A stretch of DNA of 64,000 nucleotides from Chromatiaceae bacterium (GTDB lineage: Bacteria; Pseudomonadota; Gammaproteobacteria; Chromatiales; Chromatiaceae): contig JACKMT010000004.1 of NCBI GenBank assembly GCA_024235255.1, positions 496,001-560,000 on the forward strand, written 5' to 3'. The notes under the pieces are model-generated. The model ran no database searches. It was not told where the DNA came from and was given only the letters and a program-made list of their open reading frames with translations. Below, piece after piece: positions 23,319 through 31,417 of the stretch. The translations under genes were made by a program, and so were the position numbers. The number at the start of each line of letters is the position of its first letter. Positions within the stretch are counted from its first letter, which is position 1.

Positions 23319-25028
23319 ATGCTGCAAAACAACCCCGAACTCAAAAGCAAGATCGACCAGCTCTGGAACAAATTCTGGTCCGGTGGCATCTCCAACCCGC
23401 TCACCGCCATCGAGCAGATCACCTACCTGCTGTTCATGAAGCGGCTCGACGATCTCGATCAGAAAAAGCAGGCAAATGCAGATTGGACTGGTGAGAAATA
23501 CACCTCACGTTTCACTGGCGCTTGGGTTCCTCCTGAGCATAGGTCACGGATTCCCGAATCGGCAGGAGAGTTGGAAAAGATTGAAATTCGTGCAAATGAT
23601 GAACGTAAACATGGAATCGACAAGCAGACCCTACGCTGGAATGAGTTTAAACGCATGCAGGCCGAAGAGATGCTTCAGCATGTGCAGACCAAGGTATTTC
23701 CCTTCCTGCGCGACATGAACGGTGAGGAATCGAACTTCACCCACCACATGAAAAACGCCGTGTTCATCATCCCCAAGCCGGCGCTGTTGGTAGAGGCGGT
23801 AAAGACCATCGATGAAATCTTCGAGGTCATGGAGAAAGACTCGCAGGAAAAAGGCCAGGCCTTTCAGGATATCCAGGGCGATGTCTATGAAATGCTGCTG
23901 TCGGAGATCGCCACCGCTGGCAAGAACGGCCAGTTCCGTACTCCACGCCATATCATCAAGCTCATGGCCGAGCTGGTGCGCCCGCAGCTGGGCCACCGCA
24001 TCGCCGACCCGGCCTGCGGCTCCGGCGGTTTCCTGCTGGGCGCCTATCAATACATCGTTACCGAGCTCGCCAAAAAAGCCGGCGCCAAAGACCTGCAACC
24101 CGATGAGGACGGTTTCGTTCGCACCTCCGTCGCCGCCGGCCTCACCGAAAAGGCTCAGGCCATTCTGCAGGAATCCCTCTACGGCTACGACATCGATAGC
24201 ACCATGGTGCGCCTGGGGCTAATGAACCTGATGATGCACGGCATCGATGAGCCCAATATTGACTACAAAGACACGCTCAGCAAAAGCTTCAGCGAAGAGG
24301 CCGAATACGACATCGTGATGGCCAACCCGCCCTTTACCGGCAGCATCGACAAGGGAGACATCAACGAAAGCTTCACCCTCTCCACTACCAAGACCGAACT
24401 GCTGTTCGTCGAGAACATCTATCGCCTGTTGAAGAAAGGCGGCACCGCCTGCGTCATCGTGCCGCAAGGTGTGCTGTTCGGTTCCGGCGGCGCGTTCAGG
24501 AATCTGCGCCAGTTGCTGGTGGACCGCTGCGATCTCAAGGCCGTCGTTACCATGCCCAGTGGTGTGTTCAAACCCTATGCCGGCGTCAGCACCGCCATTC
24601 TGCTGTTCACCAAGGTGTGGGGGCCGAAAGACACGGTGACTAAACCCGCCACAGAACATGTCTGGTTCTACGATATGCAAAGCGACGGTTATTCGCTGGA
24701 CGACAAACGCACCAAGCAGGACGGCCATGGCGACTTGCAAGACATCGTCGCCAAATTCCATGCGCGCAATCCCGAAGTTGACACCGACCGCACGCAAAAG
24801 TGGTTCATGGTGCCGCGTGAGGAAATTGCAAACGAGGAAAATAATTTCGATTTGTCGCTGAGCCGCTACAAGGAAGATGTATTTGAAGAAGTGCACTACG
24901 ACTCGCCGGCAGTGATATTGGATCGATTGCTCAAGGCGGAAGTGGGCGACGTCGAAGATGCCGATCTGGCGAAAGTTCAAAGCGGCATCGTGCGTGAGTT
25001 GTTGGAGTTGCGGGGGATGGTTGCGTGA
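23319..25028 (+). CDS. hsdM: Type I DNA methyltransferase subunit M
   Basis: A 569-aa N6-adenine methyltransferase. The N-terminal HsdM_N helical domain (KIDQLWNKFWSGG, LLFMKRLDDLD) precedes the catalytic domain, with DPACGSGGFLLGAY (motif I, SAM binding, ~229) and ANPPFTGS (motif IV NPPF, ~336). TPRHIIKLMAELVRP before motif I is typical. With HsdS it methylates the recognition site; with HsdR it forms the restriction complex. The end overlaps the hsdS start by 4 nt (GTGA), a coupling that fixes the M:S ratio. AAAGGAAAATTATC precedes the ATG. Confidence 0.97.
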   Translation: MLQNNPELKSKIDQLWNKFWSGGISNPLTAIEQITYLLFMKRLDDLDQKKQANADWTGEKYTSRFTGAWVPPEHRSRIPESAGELEKIEIRANDERKHGIDKQTLRWNEFKRMQAEEMLQHVQTKVFPFLRDMNGEESNFTHHMKNAVFIIPKPALLVEAVKTIDEIFEVMEKDSQEKGQAFQDIQGDVYEMLLSEIATAGKNGQFRTPRHIIKLMAELVRPQLGHRIADPACGSGGFLLGAYQYIVTELAKKAGAKDLQPDEDGFVRTSVAAGLTEKAQAILQESLYGYDIDSTMVRLGLMNLMMHGIDEPNIDYKDTLSKSFSEEAEYDIVMANPPFTGSIDKGDINESFTLSTTKTELLFVENIYRLLKKGGTACVIVPQGVLFGSGGAFRNLRQLLVDRCDLKAVVTMPSGVFKPYAGVSTAILLFTKVWGPKDTVTKPATEHVWFYDMQSDGYSLDDKRTKQDGHGDLQDIVAKFHARNPEVDTDRTQKWFMVPREEIANEENNFDLSLSRYKEDVFEEVHYDSPAVILDRLLKAEVGDVEDADLAKVQSGIVRELLELRGMVA

Positions 25029-26578
25029 AAACTGTTCCGCTAGGTGAAGTATGCGAAGTCGTTTCGGGTTCTACACCGAAAAGGAACAATCCTGAATACT
25101 GGGGTGGAGAAATACCATGGGTTACTCCAAAAGAACTCAGTAAATTGGAAACACCCTATTTAGAAGACTCTATAGAAAAAATTACCGAGATGGGATACCG
25201 CTCATGTTCTACTACTATGTTACCTCCGCGGTCAGTTCTTCTCAGCTCAAGAGCACCGATTGGATTGCTTGCCATCAACAACAAAAGTGTATGTACCAAT
25301 CAAGGCTTCAAGAGCCTTGTCCCATCAAAGGAAGTACACGCGGAGTATCTTTATTATTGTCTAAAAGCAAATGTTGAAAGACTTCAAGCAAAAGGAAATG
25401 GTGCAACATTCAAAGAGCTATCAAAAACCGCTGTCGAGGAATTCAAAATTCCCTTTCCACCACTCGATGACCAAAAGCGCATCGCCCATTTGCTCGGGAA
25501 AGTGGAAGGGCTGATCACCCAGCGCAAACAACACCTGCAACAACTCGACGACCTGCTCAAAAGCGTCTTTCTGGAGATGTTTGGCGACCCGGTGCGGAAT
25601 GAGAAACGATTTGAAGTCCATCAAATTGGGCAACTCTGTGACGTCAAAGGAGGTAAGAGAATCCCAAAAGGGGATAAGTTAGTTACCGAAAATACAGGTT
25701 ATCCATATATCAAAGCAGGCAATATTAAGAAAGGTGAGATAACGAGTAATGATATAGAGTTTGTTACACCCGAAACTAGAAGAAAAATTTCTAGATACAT
25801 AGTTGATGAGGGGGACGTTTGCGTTACTGTCGTTGGAGTCAATATTGGCGATGTAGGTGTAGTGCCTAAAATATTTCACAAGGCAAATCTAACGGAAAAC
25901 GCCAATAAAATACTGATAAAAGACAAAGCAATTCTCGACAATCAGTACCTTGCCTATTATTTAATGTCGCCTTACGTTCAGAGGCAATTCGCATTAAGTA
26001 TAAGAGCTGCAGGCGTGCCGAAGCTCGCGATATTTCGAATTGAGCAAATCAATTTATTACTTCCACCGCCAGAATTACAAGCAAAGTTCAGTGAGATTAA
26101 ATCAAAAATTAAACACCTATCGGGTCAGTACCAACAAAGCCTCGTGGAACTGGAAAACCTATATGGCACATTGAGTCAAAAGGCCTTCAAAGGCGAGCTG
26201 GATTTGTCGCGCGTACCTCTGTCGGATCAATCCGCGCCGAAGGTACATGAAGTTAAGATCACCGATACCGCCACTGCTGATGACCAAGTCAAATTCATCG
26301 AATACCCCATGTCCGACCCGCAGGCGCGCAAGAGCCTGCTGCTTAACCTGTTCGAATCTTATCTCAACGAGAATGAAGGCCAACAGCTGTTTCTGGACGA
26401 TCTCTGGCAACACGCCAGTTGGAAAACTATAGACTTTATGGACGAATCCGATAAACCTTGGAATATCGACGATTACGAACAGCTAAAAGAATGGGTTTTC
26501 GAACGCATCCGTGACGGCAGGCTGGAGCAAACCTTTTTGGACGATGCCAATACGGTGCAGTTAAAGGTTAAGGGCTAG
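25025..26578 (+). CDS. hsdS: Type I specificity subunit S with C-terminal extension
   Basis: A 517-aa specificity subunit. Two target recognition domains (roughly residues 1-140 and 195-370) each end in a conserved helix: LDDQKRIAHLLGKVEGLITQ after the first, and LSGQYQQSLVELENLYGTLS before AFKGELDLSRVPL. Both recognition domains are distinctly AT-rich at the DNA level compared with the flanking conserved parts, a usual sign of domain shuffling. After the normal end (LDLSRVPL, ~395) there are about 115 extra residues, acidic and helical (SLLLNLFESYLNENEGQQLF, then an EWVFERIRDGRLEQTFL tail). This tail may dock the accessory ATPase encoded 7 nt downstream, which is speculation. Confidence 0.94.
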   Translation: MKTVPLGEVCEVVSGSTPKRNNPEYWGGEIPWVTPKELSKLETPYLEDSIEKITEMGYRSCSTTMLPPRSVLLSSRAPIGLLAINNKSVCTNQGFKSLVPSKEVHAEYLYYCLKANVERLQAKGNGATFKELSKTAVEEFKIPFPPLDDQKRIAHLLGKVEGLITQRKQHLQQLDDLLKSVFLEMFGDPVRNEKRFEVHQIGQLCDVKGGKRIPKGDKLVTENTGYPYIKAGNIKKGEITSNDIEFVTPETRRKISRYIVDEGDVCVTVVGVNIGDVGVVPKIFHKANLTENANKILIKDKAILDNQYLAYYLMSPYVQRQFALSIRAAGVPKLAIFRIEQINLLLPPPELQAKFSEIKSKIKHLSGQYQQSLVELENLYGTLSQKAFKGELDLSRVPLSDQSAPKVHEVKITDTATADDQVKFIEYPMSDPQARKSLLLNLFESYLNENEGQQLFLDDLWQHASWKTIDFMDESDKPWNIDDYEQLKEWVFERIRDGRLEQTFLDDANTVQLKVKG

Positions 26579-26584
26579 TCTTCC

Positions 26585-28363
26585 GTGAAGTTACTGCGCC
26601 TGAAAATCACCGACCAAAAAGGCTTTCGCAGCTTGCAGCCGGGCTTTGAACATCACTTCCGCAGCGAATGGGATTTGCAGAAGGAGCAGGGCTTCGCCCC
26701 GTTTGTCTGCGCCGGACCCAACGGCAGCGGCAAGTCGAACCTGTTGGAGGTGCTGGCCGCGATCTTCTACCAGCTCGAAGTATTGCGGGTACGGCGCAGC
26801 TTCCTGCCGGAAGCGTTGCAAGAACCGGAATTCGATTTTGCACCGGCCGCGTTCGAGCTGGATTACCTGATTCGGGTGCCTCCTGAATACATAAAGCCCG
26901 ATGGCCCAGCCTGGGCAAGGGTCGGTGTCTGGAAGAATGCCGATGAGCCGGTCAGATTCCGATGGGAAAACCAGGGCGAATTCAACACAAACATCTATGA
27001 GTCCTTCGAGGCGGGTTACGCGGATATCCTGTTGCCGCAATACGTGCTCGGCTATTCCTCGGGTGAGAACGAAATCCTCAGCCTGCCGTTTTTCAAGATG
27101 CGCTTTATCCAGTTTGACGAGTACTGGAATGCGCTGACTCAACAACAAATCTATCCAGGTCGGCCGGAGACCCGTCTGGCCTACCTCGACAACGGTTTCA
27201 GCCAGGCCATCCTGCTGTGCAATCTGTTGTTTCACGATGCCGAAACCTTGCGACCGTTCCGTGAGGATGTCGGCGTTGAAGGGCTCACCGAGTTTCGTAT
27301 TATCATCCGGCGCAGCATCGCGATCGATGAAACACAGCTCCCGGCATTCGGCAGTCAGGATGAAAACCGGCGCGAGTCGGTTGGCGACATCGTTCGTAAC
27401 AACCCTGCGCTGATTGTAACCGACGACGAGGATGGCTCGAGGCGATCTTACCGCGTCAATCTGATGACCTCGCTGGAAGGCAACGAAAGCGACTCACCCA
27501 GAATCGATGGAATTATTGATCAGCTAACGCGCTGCGCCACCTGTTCCTATCTGGATCATGCGACCGACACGCTCTATCTGGATTATTACGTTAACGATGC
27601 AACCAAACAGGCATTCCGTGAGAACTTCGATTTTGAAGTCAACAAATCGCCCATAGCCCTTTTTCAGGCGCTACAGGTGTTGCTGACTTTGAACCTGTAT
27701 ACCGTGAGTGAACAGCTCAAGAGCGACCTGTACCAATCGGACAGCCTCTATGTGAGCGAGACCGTTCCGACGCTCGCCTCCGACCAGCGCATCATGCGTA
27801 TCAAGGAATTCAAGCTCAAGAAAGCAGGGGCGGAGAAGCCTGTGCTGTTGAAATCACTATCGGATGGCGAACATCAACTACTGCACAGCCTGGGCCTGTG
27901 CCTGCTGTTCCGCAATACCCGCAGCCTGTTCCTGCTCGACGAACCGGAAACCCACTTCAATCCCGACTGGCGCTCGAATTTCGTCACCCGCCTGCACCAG
28001 TGCTTTGACGGCACGGAAGGCAATCATGAAATGCTCGTCACCACCCATACACCGTTCCTGATCTCGGACAGCAAACCGGAAAAGGTGCTGGTTTTCAAGA
28101 AAGCCAACGGCACGGTTTCCGTGGCCAGGCCCGACTACAACACACTGGGCGCCTCGATCAACAAGATCACCATGAATACCTTCAACAAGCGCGAAACTAT
28201 CGGTGGACATGCTCAGGCCGAACTGGAGAAATTCCGCCGCCGCTTTAACGAAGGGCAGGACAAAGAGCAGCTTATTGCCGAGATCAATCAGACACTCGGC
28301 GACTCGGTTGAAAAGGTGCTGCTGATCAAAACCATTCTCGACAGCACGGAGGCGCAGGGCTGA
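26585..28363 (+). CDS. Restriction system-associated AAA/ABC-type ATPase (PtuA-like)
   Basis: A 592-aa RecF/OLD-like ATPase. Walker A is GPNGSGKSN (residues 44-52), the ABC signature is SLSDGEHQLLHSL (~424), Walker B is LFLLDEPETHFNPDW (~448), and a switch His follows in TTHTPFLIS. The long middle part (~130-400) is helical and unlike the standard SMC arm. The family is known as a restriction-system-associated ATPase. It begins with GTG 7 nt after hsdS and overlaps the HNH nuclease gene by 1 nt (TGATG). The ATPase-plus-HNH pairing is that of Septu (PtuA-PtuB) defence, so it probably senses phage and licenses the nuclease. Confidence 0.88.
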   Translation: MKLLRLKITDQKGFRSLQPGFEHHFRSEWDLQKEQGFAPFVCAGPNGSGKSNLLEVLAAIFYQLEVLRVRRSFLPEALQEPEFDFAPAAFELDYLIRVPPEYIKPDGPAWARVGVWKNADEPVRFRWENQGEFNTNIYESFEAGYADILLPQYVLGYSSGENEILSLPFFKMRFIQFDEYWNALTQQQIYPGRPETRLAYLDNGFSQAILLCNLLFHDAETLRPFREDVGVEGLTEFRIIIRRSIAIDETQLPAFGSQDENRRESVGDIVRNNPALIVTDDEDGSRRSYRVNLMTSLEGNESDSPRIDGIIDQLTRCATCSYLDHATDTLYLDYYVNDATKQAFRENFDFEVNKSPIALFQALQVLLTLNLYTVSEQLKSDLYQSDSLYVSETVPTLASDQRIMRIKEFKLKKAGAEKPVLLKSLSDGEHQLLHSLGLCLLFRNTRSLFLLDEPETHFNPDWRSNFVTRLHQCFDGTEGNHEMLVTTHTPFLISDSKPEKVLVFKKANGTVSVARPDYNTLGASINKITMNTFNKRETIGGHAQAELEKFRRRFNEGQDKEQLIAEINQTLGDSVEKVLLIKTILDSTEAQG

Positions 28364-29445
28364 TGCTGTTCCCTTATATATACGTTCCCCACCAGATGGA
28401 GCGGATGCAGGAGTTCATCGACTTCATCTTTTACGAGGTGTGGTGCAAGGCGCCGGCAAGTGGCACTTTTGGCTTGAACCTATTCGACTCCAACGCTGAG
28501 TTGCGCGAAGTAATGGAAGTCTTCTATTACTCCGACACGCAAGGTGCCGACTTCTTTTATGGCCATGTGGAGCGAATCTACGGTTTGTTTTCTATGCTGA
28601 CTGCCGCACAGATAAATCAATTTCAGTTGTGGTACCAGGGCAATAACGATCTGGAGAAAGTGTGCACCGATGATCCGGCTGCTCATCTCGCTCGTTACTC
28701 CGACATCGCTGTCAATCACAAAGACCTTGCTGACCAGTTTGGTACGTTCTTCAAGGGGCTTTACAGCAATCTCGATATTGCGGCGCTAAAGAATAAGATT
28801 GGCGAGATTGACGACCACTATAAGGCGTTCATGAGTGTGAACACGACCGGCAAATGTCCATTCTGCGGCATTGCGGATATGCAGGGCGTTTATCACTCAA
28901 CACGCGAAGCCTACGACCACTATCTTCCCAAGGGTCTATACCCATTCAATTCCATCAACTTCCATAACCTCGTACCGGCATGCCATCACTGCAACAGTAG
29001 TTACAAAACCAGCAAGGACCCGGCATACACACCGAAAGATCCGGTTGGCGCAGTGCATCGTCGCAAGGTGTTTTATCCCTACACTGCCGCCACCTACAGC
29101 ATCGATGTCAAAGTCGATCTAAACCATGCGAATATCGATAAACTCGAACCCGCTGACATTCAGCTTGAATTCGGTCCGCCAGAGCTGAGCGAACAGATTG
29201 ATACCTGGAAGGATGTGTACGGTATCGAAGAACGCTATAAGGCGAAATTGTGCGGACCAAACGATGGCAGGTACTGGCTGATGCAGGTTCTGGATGAGTG
29301 GATGGAAGAGGGTAGGCAACCAGCCGATTTCCTGGTGACGCTGGCTCGGCAAGAGAAAAACAGCCCTTTCGCTGAGTGCAACTTCCTCAAGAAAGCTTTC
29401 CTTGATGGGTGCGATAGAGTAGGCCTTTTCTTATGTTATCGCTAA
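28363..29445 (+). CDS. HNH endonuclease (PtuB-like partner)
   Basis: A 360-aa protein with an HNH nuclease core near residues 164-230: KCPFCG (first zinc pair), AYDHYLPKG with the catalytic His, SINFHNLVPACHHCN with the Asn/His and second zinc pair, then SYKTSKDP. The ~160-residue N-terminal part, helical and without recognised domain, may bind the ATPase. It is translated by TGATG coupling from the ATPase gene, strong support for a two-protein complex. Predicted to cut DNA or tRNA/RNA on infection; Septu PtuB nucleases are HNH proteins of this kind. It is longer than some PtuB proteins, so a related but distinct effector is possible. Confidence 0.88.
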   Translation: MLFPYIYVPHQMERMQEFIDFIFYEVWCKAPASGTFGLNLFDSNAELREVMEVFYYSDTQGADFFYGHVERIYGLFSMLTAAQINQFQLWYQGNNDLEKVCTDDPAAHLARYSDIAVNHKDLADQFGTFFKGLYSNLDIAALKNKIGEIDDHYKAFMSVNTTGKCPFCGIADMQGVYHSTREAYDHYLPKGLYPFNSINFHNLVPACHHCNSSYKTSKDPAYTPKDPVGAVHRRKVFYPYTAATYSIDVKVDLNHANIDKLEPADIQLEFGPPELSEQIDTWKDVYGIEERYKAKLCGPNDGRYWLMQVLDEWMEEGRQPADFLVTLARQEKNSPFAECNFLKKAFLDGCDRVGLFLCYR

Positions 29446-29454
29446 GGTGGCCTC

Positions 29455-29853
29455 GTGTTGAGGTGTTCCGGAAATAACCAAATCGCGATGATGAGCGCCG
29501 ACGTGAAGAACGATGCCTACGAAGGGCTGTTGGAGGCTGCTCCTGCGCATACTTGCGCTTGCGGCATTCGTGTGTCCTGCACAGCAAAGGCCAACGTGCT
29601 CTGCTTCGACAAAAAGCCGGCATCTAAAACCCCGTGGACCCGCAAGCTGTGGATCTACGACGTGCGCACCAACATGCACTTCACACTCAAGACCAATCCT
29701 TTGAAACGCGAGGACCTGGAAGCGTTTGTGAGGTGTTATTTGCCTGACGCGCGACATCTGCGGGTGCCGACCTGGATTGAAGAAGGATCCCCTCACCCTA
29801 ACCCTCTCCCGTGGCCCATCTACCGGGTTGCCCGGCAATTGACCAACGGCTGA
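29455..29853 (+). pseudogene. HsdM remnant with the catalytic domain deleted
   Basis: From the ATG at 29488 the reading starts as the conserved HsdM helix (MSADVKNDAYEGLLE), then jumps after about 17 unrelated residues to the HsdM C-terminal part (KANVLCFDKKPASKTPWTRK, LWIYDVRTNMHFTLKTNPL). The SAM-binding and NPPF motifs, some 200-300 residues, are gone, yet the frame stays open. The intact hsdM at 23319 is of a different subtype, so this belonged to another type I system, presumably the same one as the degenerate hsdR at 17465. The tail runs into a CCCTCACCC-type repeat. A functional protein is very unlikely. Confidence 0.8.
29790..29810 (+). repeat. CCCTCACCC-type dispersed repeat, copy 1
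   Basis: CCCTCACCCTAACCCTCTCC occurs at the end of the hsdM remnant; a near-identical copy with a hairpin lies at 56849. Such pyrimidine-rich units are dispersed in many proteobacterial genomes. Confidence 0.6.
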
Positions 29854-29944
29854 TCCGGTGCTATTGATTCAGCTACGGGAATTGAACCAGTTTTGGCGGG
29901 TGAAAGTACCTTTCTGACGGGCATCTTTACGAGGGCTATTGAGC

Positions 29945-30946
29945 ATGAAAGAAGTACGGAAATTTGCGCTGATTTTTACCTTGTGGTCGATTCTGCTGGC
30001 GCCTGTTGCCGGGCTGATGGCGGCCGGGCAGGAGCCGATCAAGATTCGCTTCTCCCATGTCGTGAGTGAGAACACCCCCAAAGGTCAGGGTGCTCTGCTG
30101 TTCAAAAAACTGGCGGAAGAGAGGTTGGCGGGCAGGGTGGAGGTCGAGGTATTCCCCAACTCCATCCGCTTTACCGATGAGCAGGTGCTGCTGGGATTGT
30201 TGTTCGACGATGTCCAGATGGCAGCGCCGTCGCTGGCCAAGTTCAGGAGCTTCAGCGATTCCATCCAGGTGTTCGATCTGCCTTTCCTGTTCAACGATCT
30301 GGAGCAGGTGCACCGATTCCAGTCCAGTGAGACAGGCAGGAATTTGCTCGACTCCATGATTCCCCGGGGCATCAAAGGGTTGAGCTACTGGGACAACGGT
30401 ATGCGCGTGATATCCGCCAATCGCAGTATTAGAACACCGGCCGATCTGGCCGGTCTGCTGCTGCGGATAGAGCCCTCGGCGGTGATTGCGGCGCAATACA
30501 AATCCCTGGGCGCAAACACTTTTGCGCTCCCTTTCAACCGGGTGTCCGATGGTCTGCGGCTCGGACTGGTGGACGGACAGGAGAACTCCTGGTCCAACAT
30601 TCAGTCGCAGAGATTTCATGAATTTCAGGATTACCTGGTCGAGACCAACCACAGTTTTCAGGGGTATATGGTGGTGACCAGTGTCAAGTTCTGGGACGGA
30701 CTCCCCGCCGATATACGGGAAGCTCTGCAACAGATCCTCGCAGAGGTGAGCGTCGAGGTTAACCGGATCGCCGTGGAAAAACAGCGCAGCAGCCGGGAGG
30801 CTGTGATAACAGCGATGGGGCCGGACCGGATCGTCAGCCTCAGCGATGAAGAGCGCGCGGTCTGGCGCCAGGCGATGCAGCCGATCTGGAAGGAGTTCGA
30901 ACACCAGATCGGCGTGGAAGTGGTGAACGCGGCGGCTGAAGAGTAA
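29945..30946 (+). CDS. TRAP transporter substrate-binding protein (DctP family), orphan
   Basis: A 333-aa periplasmic binding protein. The signal peptide spans residues 1-28 (ALIFTLWSILLAPVAGLMAA). The mature start IKIRFSHVVSENTPKGQGAL, the middle YWDNGMRVISANR, and FQGYMVVTSVKFWDGLP are typical of DctP/SBP_bac_7, including the conserved Arg that binds a carboxylate (LLLRIEPSA region). Such proteins deliver organic acids to a DctQM permease. No dctQ or dctM is nearby, so it must work with a distant permease or be left over from a deletion. The ATG at 29945 was preferred over a TTG at 29939. Confidence 0.9.
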   Translation: MKEVRKFALIFTLWSILLAPVAGLMAAGQEPIKIRFSHVVSENTPKGQGALLFKKLAEERLAGRVEVEVFPNSIRFTDEQVLLGLLFDDVQMAAPSLAKFRSFSDSIQVFDLPFLFNDLEQVHRFQSSETGRNLLDSMIPRGIKGLSYWDNGMRVISANRSIRTPADLAGLLLRIEPSAVIAAQYKSLGANTFALPFNRVSDGLRLGLVDGQENSWSNIQSQRFHEFQDYLVETNHSFQGYMVVTSVKFWDGLPADIREALQQILAEVSVEVNRIAVEKQRSSREAVITAMGPDRIVSLSDEERAVWRQAMQPIWKEFEHQIGVEVVNAAAEE

Positions 30947-30952
30947 CCGGGG

Positions 30953-31160
30953 ACGCAATTTATCACTTGTGTTTTCCAGAAACAGGAGCTGGGACTGCTC
31001 TGGCAGTGTCTTGGTGAATACCCTTCGCTCGGTTTTTACAATGGCGGTGAAACGGTGGCTTCCAGCCAACACCACAAGCACCTGCAGTTGATTTCGCCGC
31101 CGCAGGAGGGGGTGTCCATGCAGGTTCTGATCGACCGTGGCGAAACCCTGCCGTTCGATC
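30953..31160 (+). pseudogene. Remnant of ATP adenylyltransferase (Ap4A phosphorylase-type)
   Basis: Translation in one frame gives FQKQELGLLWQCLGEYPSLG followed by FYNGGETVASSQHHKHLQLI, the HIT-like core of ATP adenylyltransferase (GFYNGG...S..HKHLQ, where the His triad acts). No start codon, no N-terminal ~80 residues and no recognisable C-terminal half are present, so only the active-site middle survives. The frame stays open to 31408, but that part was not recognised. The intact enzyme splits diadenosine tetraphosphate. Confidence 0.7.
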
Positions 31161-31417
31161 ACCGGCAGAGCAGTATTGGCGGCGACAGTGATGGTGACGT
31201 GCTTTCAAAAAGCCGCCCGTATGAGTTCACTGGCGTTTCTGATCGGTTGCAAGCCAGATCGCCGAGGGTGCTGGTATCCCCTCAGGATTGTTCGAGCACA
31301 AATGGAGTTGGTTGTATAATCCAGCTTCGTACCCATATCGTTGCAAAGGTAATGAAGAGTCGGCCGGCGGCATTCGAAGTTGTCAATCCCCTTGAGTTCA
31401 AAACCTGAAGTGCCAAC
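31161..31417. other. Intergenic sequence before the glycosidase-like gene
   Basis: The open frame continuing from the adenylyltransferase remnant to 31408 shows no recognised protein features. No clear promoter, repeat or RNA gene was seen. Confidence 0.3.

Noticed and set aside
17183..29944. Direct repeats (att sites) bounding the defence island
   Set aside because: Compared the two edges and found only a 7-nt match (TTGGCGG), not enough; no integrase is present.
29936..31162. 408-codon minus-strand frame opposite the TRAP binding protein
   Set aside because: Antisense to a gene with signal peptide and family motifs.
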